64,000 nucleotides of DNA from Aureibaculum sp. 2308TA14-22 (GTDB taxonomy: Bacteria > Bacteroidota > Bacteroidia > Flavobacteriales > Flavobacteriaceae): assembly GCF_040538665.1 (NCBI RefSeq), contig NZ_JBEWXT010000001.1, positions 1,886,501-1,950,500 of the forward strand, read 5' to 3'. Shown here one piece after another: positions 25,747 through 33,480 of this stretch. The notes under the pieces are model-generated. The model ran no database searches. It was not told the DNA's origin and saw nothing but the letters and a program-made list of their open reading frames with translations. A program made the position numbers and the translations under genes. Every line of letters begins with the position of its first letter. The stretch's first letter is position 1.

Positions 25747-26877
25747 CTATAGTCTTTTGTCCATTTGTTTTACCATAGTGTTTTTCCAACTGGTAAAATC
25801 TCCTGCTAAGATATGCTTTCTAGCTTCACGAACCAACCACATATAAAATCCTAAATTGTGAATGGTGGCAATTTGCTTTGCCAAATATTCTTTGGCCACA
25901 AACAAATGACGTAAATAGGCTTTTGAATATTGCGTATCTACGTAAGTTATATTCATTTCATCAATGGGAGAAAAATCATCTTCCCATTTTTTATTTTTGA
26001 TGTTGATAGTGCCATGGGCAGTGAATAACATACCGTTTCTGGCGTTTCTGGTTGGCATAACACAATCGAACATGTCAACACCCAACGCAATATTTTCCAA
26101 AATGTTAATTGGAGTACCCACACCCATTAAATAGCGAGGTTTATCTTCAGGTAATACACTACAAACAATATCTGTCATCTCATACATTTCTTCAGCTGGC
26201 TCACCAACCGAAAGCCCACCAATAGCATTACCTTCCGCTCCTACCGAGGCAATATACTCTGCCGATTGCTTACGTAAGTCTTTATAGGTGCTCCCTTGAA
26301 CAATGGGAAAAAACGTTTGTTTAAAATCATAGATTTCAGGTGTTTTTTCTAAATGATTTATACATCGTTTTAACCAACGATGTGTCATGTGCATGGAATT
26401 TTTAGCATAAGTATATTCGCATGGATAAGGTGTACATTCATCAAAAGCCATAATAATATCGGCACCTATACTCCGCTGGATATCCATAGAAGATTCTGGT
26501 GAAAAAAAGTGGGTAGAACCATCTATATGCGATTTGAACTTTACCCCTTCTTCATTAATTTTATTATTACCAGAAAGTGAATACACTTGGTACCCTCCGC
26601 TGTCTGTCAAAATTGGACGGTCCCAATTCATAAATTTATGAAGACCGCCTACTTTTTCTAAAATTTCTGTTTTGGGGCGTAAATACAAGTGATAGGTATT
26701 TCCAAGAATAATATCTGCATTAATATCATTTTTTAATTCTTGTTGATGAACACCTTTAACAGATGCCACAGTGCCCACCGGCATAAAAATTGGGGTTTCA
26801 ATTTTACCATGATCGGTAGTAATTGTTCCTGTTCTGGCTTTACTGGTTGCATCTTTGGTGTGCAGTTCAAAATTCAT
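25747..26877 (-). CDS. tgt: tRNA-guanine transglycosylase (queuosine pathway)
   Basis: A 376-residue enzyme that swaps guanine for preQ1 in the anticodon of Asn, Asp, His and Tyr tRNAs. The general acid/base Asp is in ILTDSGGYQVYSL (about 90-102), the nucleophile is in GVDMFDCVMPTRNARNG (about 268-284), and substrate contacts are in GGLSVGEP. The usual structural zinc site near the C-terminus, CxCxxC plus His, is not there: the segment reads NITYVDTQYSKAYLRHLF, and only the later His in TIHNLGFY is kept. Bacteroidota relatives I recall share this. It sits 6 bases after ychF and 3 bases before the LptF/G gene. Confidence 0.93.
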   Translation of the reverse strand: MNFELHTKDATSKARTGTITTDHGKIETPIFMPVGTVASVKGVHQQELKNDINADIILGNTYHLYLRPKTEILEKVGGLHKFMNWDRPILTDSGGYQVYSLSGNNKINEEGVKFKSHIDGSTHFFSPESSMDIQRSIGADIIMAFDECTPYPCEYTYAKNSMHMTHRWLKRCINHLEKTPEIYDFKQTFFPIVQGSTYKDLRKQSAEYIASVGAEGNAIGGLSVGEPAEEMYEMTDIVCSVLPEDKPRYLMGVGTPINILENIALGVDMFDCVMPTRNARNGMLFTAHGTINIKNKKWEDDFSPIDEMNITYVDTQYSKAYLRHLFVAKEYLAKQIATIHNLGFYMWLVREARKHILAGDFTSWKNTMVKQMDKRL

Positions 26878-26883
26878 GAGCTC

Positions 26884-27978
26884 TTATACGTTAAATCTGA
26901 AGTGCATTACATCACCATCTTGAACAATATAGTCTTTTCCTTCTACTGATAACTTACCTGCTTCTTTTACTTTTGCCTCACTACCATAGTTAACAAAATC
27001 GTCATATTTCATAACTTCTGCACGGATGAATCCTTTTTCAAAATCGGTATGGATTACACCTGCTGCTTGTGGAGCTGTACTGCCTATTAAAATTGTCCAC
27101 GCTCTAACTTCTTTTACGCCTGCGGTAAAATAAGTCTCTAAATTCAACAATTTATAGGCGGCTCTAATTAATTTTGACGCTCCAGCTTCATCTAAACCTA
27201 AATCATCTAAAAATAGTTGTCGCTCTTCATAAGTATCTAATTCGGTAATGTCAGCTTCTGTGGCAACTGCCAAAATTATTACTTCTGCATCCTCATTTGT
27301 AATTGCCTTTTTTACAGTATCTACATATGCATTACCATCCTTAGCAGATGCTTCATCTACGTTACATACATACAAAATGGGTTTATCGGTCAATAATTGT
27401 AATGGTTTTATAAACTCCTCGCGTTCGTCTTTTGTCAATTCAATGGCACGAACAGAAATAGCACTTTCCAACCCTTGTTTTACTTTGTTTAAGGCTACTT
27501 CTTCCTTTTGTGCTTCTTTATTTCCAGTTTTTGCAGTACGCTTTACTTTTTCAAGTTTCTTATCAACCGTTTCAAGATCTTTTAATTGTAATTCTAAATC
27601 AATTGTTTCTTTATCTCGTATAGGATCTACTGTAGTATCTACGTGAACTATATTATCATTATCGAAACAACGCAACACGTGAATAATAGCATCAGTTTCT
27701 CTGATATTTCCTAAGAATTGATTACCTAATCCTTCGCCTTTGCTAGCTCCTCTAACCAATCCCGCAATATCAACAATTTCAACAGTTGCAGGTATTACAC
27801 GCTCAGGATTTACGAGTTCTTCTAGTTTCCCCAAGCGTTGATCTGGAACGTTTACCACACCAATATTAGGTTCTATAGTACAAAACGGAAAGTTTGCACT
27901 CTGTGCTTTAGCATTTGATAAACAATTAAACAAAGTGGATTTACCAACATTAGGAAGCCCTACAATACCTGCCTTCAT
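26884..27978 (-). CDS. ychF: Redox-regulated ATPase YchF (Obg-like)
   Basis: A 364-residue P-loop protein of the Obg family that prefers ATP to GTP and binds ribosomes. G1 is GLPNVGKSTLF near the N-terminus, the switch region is NFPFCTIEPNIG, the Walker B-like DIAGLVRGASKGEGLGNQFL is at about 69-88, and G4 is altered to CNVDEA (about 211-216), the change that relaxes base choice in YchF. The C-terminal TGS-like end includes FIRAEVMKYDDFV. It heads the run ychF, tgt, lptF/G, eamA, each gene within about 6 bases of the next. A -7 element lies upstream. Confidence 0.95.
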   Translation of the reverse strand: MKAGIVGLPNVGKSTLFNCLSNAKAQSANFPFCTIEPNIGVVNVPDQRLGKLEELVNPERVIPATVEIVDIAGLVRGASKGEGLGNQFLGNIRETDAIIHVLRCFDNDNIVHVDTTVDPIRDKETIDLELQLKDLETVDKKLEKVKRTAKTGNKEAQKEEVALNKVKQGLESAISVRAIELTKDEREEFIKPLQLLTDKPILYVCNVDEASAKDGNAYVDTVKKAITNEDAEVIILAVATEADITELDTYEERQLFLDDLGLDEAGASKLIRAAYKLLNLETYFTAGVKEVRAWTILIGSTAPQAAGVIHTDFEKGFIRAEVMKYDDFVNYGSEAKVKEAGKLSVEGKDYIVQDGDVMHFRFNV

Positions 27979-28005
27979 ATTAAATTAATTTTTTATTTGC
28001 GAATG

Positions 28006-28013
28006 CAAATGTA
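28006..28013 (-). promoter_or_regulatory. -7 promoter element of the ychF unit
   Basis: The minus strand reads TACATTTG, a match to TAnnTTTG, 27 bases upstream of the ychF ATG. The -33 region is AT-rich but has no TTG at the ideal distance. It would drive ychF, tgt, the LptF/G permease and the transporter. Confidence 0.5.
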
Positions 28014-28062
28014 GTTAATTAGAAATTTAGAATAATAAAGGTTTTGATAAAATGATGAATCA

Positions 28063-30393
28063 TTATTTTCTAATGATTTCTGAGATTAAATGCCCTTGAT
28101 TTGAAAACCCTTGAATAGAAAATAAATAACCTTCTAGTTTTTTATTTTGTAAAATTTTAAATCCTATTTCACCAAAAGCGTTTGGAATTAGATTCGTTTT
28201 CCAGTCAACTTCTATCCAATTTAAAGTCTTATCGGTAGTTTCATAATCATATCTTGGAGTGTAGTACCTTTTTTCTTTATCATACCCTTCTTTAAAAACA
28301 TATTCGTCATACAGTAGTACAATATTTTTTTTGTAATTATCTGTAGTAAAAACTTGGTACGATCGATAACCTCGTCGCGACGAAACAAAAATACTTTCAA
28401 CATCGTCCATTTCTATTAAAACGCCAGGAAGTTCTTCAGAACTAATGCGTTCGCCATCAATAGACAAAGAGGCCTCTTTAGTTCCACTAACTTGCAAGTA
28501 GTTTTCTACACCTCGCCAATTTACTAAGCTTACCCCCTCATTCATTCTTAAATAAGACATAAGGTCACTGTTATATTTTGTATAGTGGTTAGGTAGTTCT
28601 AAATCATAATATTGACCGATGCCAAAAACTACAGATTTGTATTTTTTAATTAGCTTTTGTCTTTTATAATAACGATCACTTCTCCTTTTTCCTACAACTG
28701 TAACCTCATCTAATTGTGTTGAATTTGAATAAAATAACTCTTTCCAAGAACTATTATTTTGAACTTCTTTTTCTTGTTTAGTACTAAAATGTTTGGGTAT
28801 AAAATCAACTGGTGTATTGAGTTTGATAGTATCGAACTTAAGTTTTTTAGGCTTAATTATATTATTTATGGTATCAATAAAAGAAACCTTAACAGAGTCT
28901 CCCTTATAAACAAGAAGTTTTTTAAAACTAAAGTCATTTTTCTTGTTTAAAGAAATTTTATCAATTAACAAATCATCTTTAGTAATTAAAGCTAATTCAT
29001 CCGAGAGTAATGGTGAAACTGTACCATTTAGTTCAAACCCAAGCTCAAAGTCATATTTATAGCTTGGAATAAAATTTTCTATCATTTCATCTAAAGAATA
29101 TGTTGTCCAGCCCTGTGTTAACAACAATAAATCTAAATGAGTTGCCCTTTCCGTATTGTTTTTGTTAAAATAGTAAGCGGGATTTTCAACATATCCCTTT
29201 ACATATGGAGTTAACAAAAAAGCACTTTTAATATTGGTTGTTTGGTTATGACTCAAAGAATTTATAGGTAATACCGATATACTAATATTTGATTCTATAG
29301 GTTTACTAGAATTAGTATCAGAAATTTTTAAACTATATTTTATTGAATCCTTTTCAACACCACTTTCTTTTAAAGAAAAAGAAACATTATTATCTTCCCT
29401 TTCAATATAAAATTTTCGTTCAATAATTGGTTCACTATTTTCAAATAAAGTAACTGTATTAACTCCATTTAAAAAAAACTTCTTATTAATTTTTATGTTA
29501 ACATTTGTGGAATCTATTCTAGAAATTTGTAAATTATCTATAATTCTATTTCTTTGATGAAATAACAAATTATAATTGCGTTTGTGCAATTCCTTAATAG
29601 AATTATGATTTGTTTTTAAGGAAAAATTGACAAAGTCTTCCTCCTTTTTGGTAACATTTAAATGCAACCCCTCACGCTTAGGTAAAGGAACATCAACCTT
29701 TATTAGCGTATCATTTATGTTAATCAGTGCTTTGTATTTCTCTTTTGGCTTATAAAAAAAACTACATTTTGTCATGCCTAAATGCTCGCTTTTAAAATTA
29801 ACTACTTCTTCATTTTTAGAGTTAATTATAGTGCCAGAATATTCAAACCCTTTTCCGTTAATTAATGATTTTATGCCTATCACATTTTCAACATCTTCTA
29901 ATAGGTAGCCTCCTTCGGGTAAAATTTGAATATCGTAGTTATTTTTAGTTTCAATCTCTCTGTCAGGAATATCGCTTAAAATATTTATTTCTTTAACAAA
30001 CATATTATCGTCTCCAAAATTCCGCATATAATTGGTATAGGCTTGGATGTAATATTTACCTGAATTTAGCGTGTCATTTAATTTAAACTGCCCTTTACCA
30101 GTGCCTCTATAAATAAGGACATCTTTATTTTGAACAACTTTCCCATTGGAATCCAATAAGTTTACATAAAGACGTGTTGTTTTAAATGATGGTTTATTAT
30201 CTAGACCTCCTACATAGGCTTTAAACCAAATATAATCATTAGTAAAATAGGAAGTTTTATTAGTATCAATAAATACTTTTTCAAAAAATAATTGATTTTT
30301 TTGCAATGGGGCAATTACTTTATCCGCAAATTTATCTTGAGCAGAAGCAGACAGAATTGCCAAATAAATTGAGATTTGAATAACTATTTTCAC
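28063..30393 (-). CDS. MG2-domain surface protein with barrel-less TonB plug-like domain
   Basis: A 776-residue protein with a signal peptide (MKIVIQISIYLAILSASA). A macroglobulin-type MG2 domain lies at about 35-140 (QLFFEKVFIDTNKTSYFTND, then YRGTGKGQFKLND and YIQAYTNYMRNF). After several beta-rich domains, a plug-like region at about 575-700 starts with LDEVTVVGKRRSDRYY and continues with SLSIDGERISSEEL and DDVESIFVSS. No 22-strand barrel follows, and the protein ends about 75 residues later. Such proteins occur widely in Bacteroidota and may bind cargo at the surface. The 577-residue protein at 46049 has the same layout. The gene stands alone, downstream of the ferredoxin terminator. Confidence 0.75.
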   Translation of the reverse strand: MKIVIQISIYLAILSASAQDKFADKVIAPLQKNQLFFEKVFIDTNKTSYFTNDYIWFKAYVGGLDNKPSFKTTRLYVNLLDSNGKVVQNKDVLIYRGTGKGQFKLNDTLNSGKYYIQAYTNYMRNFGDDNMFVKEINILSDIPDREIETKNNYDIQILPEGGYLLEDVENVIGIKSLINGKGFEYSGTIINSKNEEVVNFKSEHLGMTKCSFFYKPKEKYKALININDTLIKVDVPLPKREGLHLNVTKKEEDFVNFSLKTNHNSIKELHKRNYNLLFHQRNRIIDNLQISRIDSTNVNIKINKKFFLNGVNTVTLFENSEPIIERKFYIEREDNNVSFSLKESGVEKDSIKYSLKISDTNSSKPIESNISISVLPINSLSHNQTTNIKSAFLLTPYVKGYVENPAYYFNKNNTERATHLDLLLLTQGWTTYSLDEMIENFIPSYKYDFELGFELNGTVSPLLSDELALITKDDLLIDKISLNKKNDFSFKKLLVYKGDSVKVSFIDTINNIIKPKKLKFDTIKLNTPVDFIPKHFSTKQEKEVQNNSSWKELFYSNSTQLDEVTVVGKRRSDRYYKRQKLIKKYKSVVFGIGQYYDLELPNHYTKYNSDLMSYLRMNEGVSLVNWRGVENYLQVSGTKEASLSIDGERISSEELPGVLIEMDDVESIFVSSRRGYRSYQVFTTDNYKKNIVLLYDEYVFKEGYDKEKRYYTPRYDYETTDKTLNWIEVDWKTNLIPNAFGEIGFKILQNKKLEGYLFSIQGFSNQGHLISEIIRK

Positions 30394-30430
30394 TTTTTAA
30401 TCTAAAAATCGGTATTCAAAATTAAAGCAA

Positions 30431-30461
30431 AAAAAAATCTTAAGCTAAAAAACTTAAGATT
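30431..30461 (-). terminator. Rho-independent terminator of the ferredoxin gene
   Basis: On the minus strand a 9-bp perfect stem, AATCTTAAG and CTTAAGATT, with an eight-base loop is followed by a T-run (the complement of the A-run at 30431-30437). It lies about 31 bases after the ferredoxin stop codon. Confidence 0.8.
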
Positions 30462-30491
30462 CAATTATTTTATATCTTTATTTAATTAATT

Positions 30492-30842
30492 TTATTCTGG
30501 GTGCATAAAACGTTGCTTTTCTAGCAGAGTTTCTTCACTCTCTACATGATCCTCATCGGGAACACAGCAGTCAACCGGACATACGGCAGCACATTGAGGC
30601 TCATCATGAAACCCCTTACACTCGGTACATTTGTCAGGTACAATAAAATATATCTCGTCACTTACAGGTTCTTGGTCCTCTTCGGCATTTACTTTTTTCC
30701 CGTTAGGTAAAACCACCTCTCCATTAAGTAAAGTACCATCTTTATAACGCCAGTCTTCGGCACCTTCGTAAATTGCAGTATTTGGGCACTCGGGCTCACA
30801 TGCTCCACAATTTATACATTCATCAGTTATTATAATCGCCAT
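30492..30842 (-). CDS. 2[4Fe-4S] ferredoxin
   Basis: A 116-residue ferredoxin. The first cluster motif is [12 protein letters not shown] at about 9-20 and the second is [18 protein letters not shown] at about 76-93, with a long loop of about 55 residues between them (the Alvin-type ferredoxin layout, with an extra spacer inside the second motif). I placed the start at 30842 because AAAGGA precedes it and the conserved [12 protein letters not shown] begins there. A longer frame reaches 30872 but would overlap the promoter. It is divergent from the acyl-CoA reductase gene, a pairing that is usual in Flavobacteriia. Confidence 0.9.
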   Translation of the reverse strand: MAIIITDECINCGACEPECPNTAIYEGAEDWRYKDGTLLNGEVVLPNGKKVNAEEDQEPVSDEIYFIVPDKCTECKGFHDEPQCAAVCPVDCCVPDEDHVESEETLLEKQRFMHPE

Positions 30843-30869
30843 TTGTTTTTTTCCTTTAAATTTGCCGTG

Positions 30870-30877
30870 CAAATATA
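30870..30877 (-). promoter_or_regulatory. -7 promoter element of the ferredoxin gene
   Basis: The minus strand reads TATATTTG, matching TAnnTTTG, 27 bases before the ATG at 30842. It supports the shorter ferredoxin start and lies in the 64-base divergent region shared with the acyl-CoA reductase gene. Confidence 0.6.
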
Positions 30878-30906
30878 TGAAATTCTAAAACGATAAAAAA
30901 CTGTTG

Positions 30907-31962
30907 ATGGTATTAGAAAAAAGGATAAATGCTTTTGCGGAATTAGGAAAATTTCTAGGTCAATTTTGTGAATCTGCTATTGAAAAGAAAGATAATGTAC
31001 TACTGAACGATTTATTCTATGATGCAGTTAAGCTACAAATAAATCGTGCTTCGGAATTTAACAGTTGGTTTACTAAGGAAAATGTGCTTTTTGCCATTGA
31101 AAGCTGGACTAAATTACTGAATAAGAAAACGTTGACCGAGTGGACTTCTTCTTATAATTTAGAGAATAACAACCCTAAAACTGTAGCTGTGATTATGGCT
31201 GGTAACATTCCACTAGTTGGTTTTCATGATTTTTTATCGGTATTGATTTCTGGTAATAACATTCTTATCAAACAATCTTCTAACGATAAGCATCTTTTAC
31301 CATTACTTGCAAAATACTTAGAATATGTTGAACCCGAATTTAAAGGAAAAATAGATTTTACCGAGGGGAAATTAACCAATTTTGATGCGACCATCGCTAC
31401 TGGAAGCAACAATACAGCAAGGTATTTTGAATACTATTTCGGCAACAAACCTCATATTATCAGAAATAATAGAAATAGCGTTGCGGTTCTCACGGGAAAT
31501 GAAAATCCTGAGGACTTAAAAGGTATTGGTGAAGATATTTTCAGGTATTTTGGATTGGGATGCCGAAGTGTGTCAAAGTTATTTGTGCCAAAAGGTTATA
31601 ACTTCGACCTCTTTTTTAATGCTATTTACGATTATCATGACATTATAAACTACAAGAAGTACGAAAACAATTACGATTACAACAAAGCCGTCTATTTAAT
31701 GAGCGAGTTTGACATCTTAGAAAACGGTTTTTTTATGATAAAGGAAGATGCCAGTTACTCCTCACCTATTGCCACCGCTTTTTATGAATATTATGATGAT
31801 TTGGATTCTTTAAACTCAAAATTCAATGTAGATAAAGAGTATATACAATGTGTGGTGAGCAACGCCTTAGAAAACACCGTTAATTTTGGTGAAACGCAGC
31901 AGCCCAATTTATCCGATTATGCAGATGGGGTGGATACGTTGAAGTTTTTAACCGACTTATAA
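30907..31962 (+). CDS. Acyl-CoA reductase (LuxC-like)
   Basis: A 351-residue member of the LuxC/aldehyde-dehydrogenase-like superfamily (PF05893). The likely nucleophile is C219 in FGLGCRSVSKLFVP, equivalent to the catalytic Cys of LuxC. Other family landmarks are VIMAGNIPLVGFHDFL (about 95-110) and the cofactor segment ATGSNNTARYF. The family reduces fatty acyl-CoA to aldehyde with NADPH. In Flavobacteriia the gene usually stands beside a ferredoxin and serC, and its physiological substrate there is not settled. I used the ATG at 30907 rather than the TTG just before it. Here serC does not follow. A gene for a TM/coiled-coil protein begins 8 bases later. Confidence 0.82.
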   Translation: MVLEKRINAFAELGKFLGQFCESAIEKKDNVLLNDLFYDAVKLQINRASEFNSWFTKENVLFAIESWTKLLNKKTLTEWTSSYNLENNNPKTVAVIMAGNIPLVGFHDFLSVLISGNNILIKQSSNDKHLLPLLAKYLEYVEPEFKGKIDFTEGKLTNFDATIATGSNNTARYFEYYFGNKPHIIRNNRNSVAVLTGNENPEDLKGIGEDIFRYFGLGCRSVSKLFVPKGYNFDLFFNAIYDYHDIINYKKYENNYDYNKAVYLMSEFDILENGFFMIKEDASYSSPIATAFYEYYDDLDSLNSKFNVDKEYIQCVVSNALENTVNFGETQQPNLSDYADGVDTLKFLTDL

Positions 31963-31970
31963 TATAAAAT

Positions 31971-32717
31971 ATGGATTTTCAAGAATTATCAACTTCAATT
32001 AAGGCAACACTTTACGACAGAGCTTCTAAACCCTTTACCGGGACTTTAATCTTATCTTGGTTCTATTTTAATTGGGAGATTATTGCAACTCTCTTCTGGG
32101 TAAGTGAAAAATCTTTAGGAGAGCAAAATAGAATAAAATATATACAAGAAAACTATATTAATTTAAGTGAAAATATTCTATTCCCTTTTCTATTAACTAT
32201 TGCTTTAATTATTGTAATGCCTCTTTTTAACTTAGGAGCATTAAAGGTAAAGAACTTTTTTAAAAAAGTTGAATTTGAAAGAATAACTAAAATTACGCCT
32301 GTTAACGCTAAAAAGCATGCAGATTTATTAGACCGACTAAGTAAACAAGAGTTAGGTTTCAACAATCAATTGACCTCTTTAAATGATACAATAGACGACC
32401 TGACCGAATCACTAAAAAATTCCAATGAAAATTACACATCTACTAATCAAAGACTTTCGACTACATCAAAACATTTAAATATAACTAGGTTAGAGTTAGA
32501 AAAATTAAAAGTCACTAACGACAAAATATTGGTTGAGAAAGGGAAAATTGAGTACGCCTTTAAAGACCTTATTGCGATAGCTGAATTATATAAAAAGGAT
32601 TTTGGTCTGTTGAGAAAAAATGAGACAGAATTAAAACAAATTGCTAGAGATTTTTATACCGGAGAATTGGACATTAAAAAAATATCGATTGACTTATATG
32701 AAAGATACGTTGAGTAA
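31971..32717 (+). CDS. Unknown membrane protein with coiled coil
   Basis: I do not recognise this 248-residue protein. Two hydrophobic helices lie at about 24-44 (TLILSWFYFNWEIIATLFW) and 70-93. Past them the chain is charged and helical, with a clear heptad-like coiled coil at about 110-215 (LLDRLSKQELGFNNQLTSLN, then DDLTESLKNSNENY and LELEKLKVTNDKILVEKG). It ends with an acidic-basic stretch. The layout suggests an inner-membrane anchor with a long cytosolic rod. The gene begins 8 bases after the acyl-CoA reductase stop, where many relatives have serC. It could be an accessory insert. Confidence 0.6.
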   Translation: MDFQELSTSIKATLYDRASKPFTGTLILSWFYFNWEIIATLFWVSEKSLGEQNRIKYIQENYINLSENILFPFLLTIALIIVMPLFNLGALKVKNFFKKVEFERITKITPVNAKKHADLLDRLSKQELGFNNQLTSLNDTIDDLTESLKNSNENYTSTNQRLSTTSKHLNITRLELEKLKVTNDKILVEKGKIEYAFKDLIAIAELYKKDFGLLRKNETELKQIARDFYTGELDIKKISIDLYERYVE

Positions 32718-32731
32718 TTGGTATTTATTTC

Positions 32732-32748
32732 CCTTCCCTTCGGGAAGG
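32732..32748. terminator. Short hairpin between converging genes
   Basis: A perfect 7-bp stem, CCTTCCC and GGGAAGG, with a three-base loop lies between the coiled-coil protein gene (+) and folE (-), which converge here. No T-run follows on either strand, so it is only a weak terminator candidate. Confidence 0.35.
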
Positions 32749-32761
32749 ATAGGATGGCTTC

Positions 32762-33457
32762 CTACTCAAAATCCGTTTCCAACTTTATATAGTCCAAAAA
32801 CTCGCGTTTTGTAGCTTCTTCCTTAAATTTCCCACCAAATTCAGAAGTAACCGTGCTACTGTCTATATCTCTTATGCCACGAGAGTTTACACATAAATGT
32901 TTGGCGTCTATAACGCAGGCAACATCTTCAGTGTCCAGAGCTTTTTGTAGTTCTTGTACTATTTGCATGGTCAAGCGTTCCTGTACTTGTGGACGTTTAG
33001 CAAAATAATCGACAATACGATTCATCTTCGATAAGCCAATTACATTTCCACTTGAAATATAAGCAATATGAGCCTTACCAACTATCGGTAATAAGTGATG
33101 TTCGCAGGTAGAATACACAGTAATATTTTTTTCCACCAACATTTCACCATATTTATAATTATTATCGAAAGTAGAAGGTTTAGGTTTGTTATTGGGATTC
33201 AATCCACCAAAAATTTCTTGTACAAACATTTTGGCTACACGGCGTGGTGTACCTTTTAAACTGTCGTCTGTCAAATCCATACCCAATGTATGTAAAATAT
33301 GAGCCATGTCCTCTTCAATGGCCAATATTTTATCAGCATCTGAAAGTTCAAAAGCATCTTTACGCAAAGGTGTTTTTGCCGATGATGACATGTGATTATC
33401 ACCTATTTCCTCTCCCATAGTTTCGGGATTTATTTTTCCATTTTTTCCTTCAAACAT
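32762..33457 (-). CDS. folE: GTP cyclohydrolase I
   Basis: A 231-residue enzyme of the homodecameric FolE type that makes dihydroneopterin triphosphate for folate. Zn ligands are in TCEHHLLPIVGKAHIAYI (about 123-140) and HLCVNSRGIRD (about 195-205). SKMNRIVDYFAKRPQVQERL carries the GTP contacts. The start at 33457 (MFEGKNGK) is chosen because the promoter element sits over the codons that a longer frame starting at 33475 would use. Its 3' end faces the coiled-coil protein gene. Confidence 0.93.
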   Translation of the reverse strand: MFEGKNGKINPETMGEEIGDNHMSSSAKTPLRKDAFELSDADKILAIEEDMAHILHTLGMDLTDDSLKGTPRRVAKMFVQEIFGGLNPNNKPKPSTFDNNYKYGEMLVEKNITVYSTCEHHLLPIVGKAHIAYISSGNVIGLSKMNRIVDYFAKRPQVQERLTMQIVQELQKALDTEDVACVIDAKHLCVNSRGIRDIDSSTVTSEFGGKFKEEATKREFLDYIKLETDFE

Positions 33458-33472
33458 GTTCTTATTTTTATG

Positions 33473-33480
33473 CAAAATTA
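33473..33480 (-). promoter_or_regulatory. -7 promoter element of folE
   Basis: On the minus strand the element is TAATTTTG (complement of CAAAATTA), overlapping the hisS stop codon. Transcription would begin around 33467, about 10 bases before the ATG at 33457. The leader is therefore very short. Confidence 0.6.

Noticed and set aside
31971-32717. The coiled-coil membrane protein as a phage or defence gene
   Set aside because: There is no phage gene nearby, no nuclease, ATPase or toxin motif, and no partner gene that would make a defence pair.
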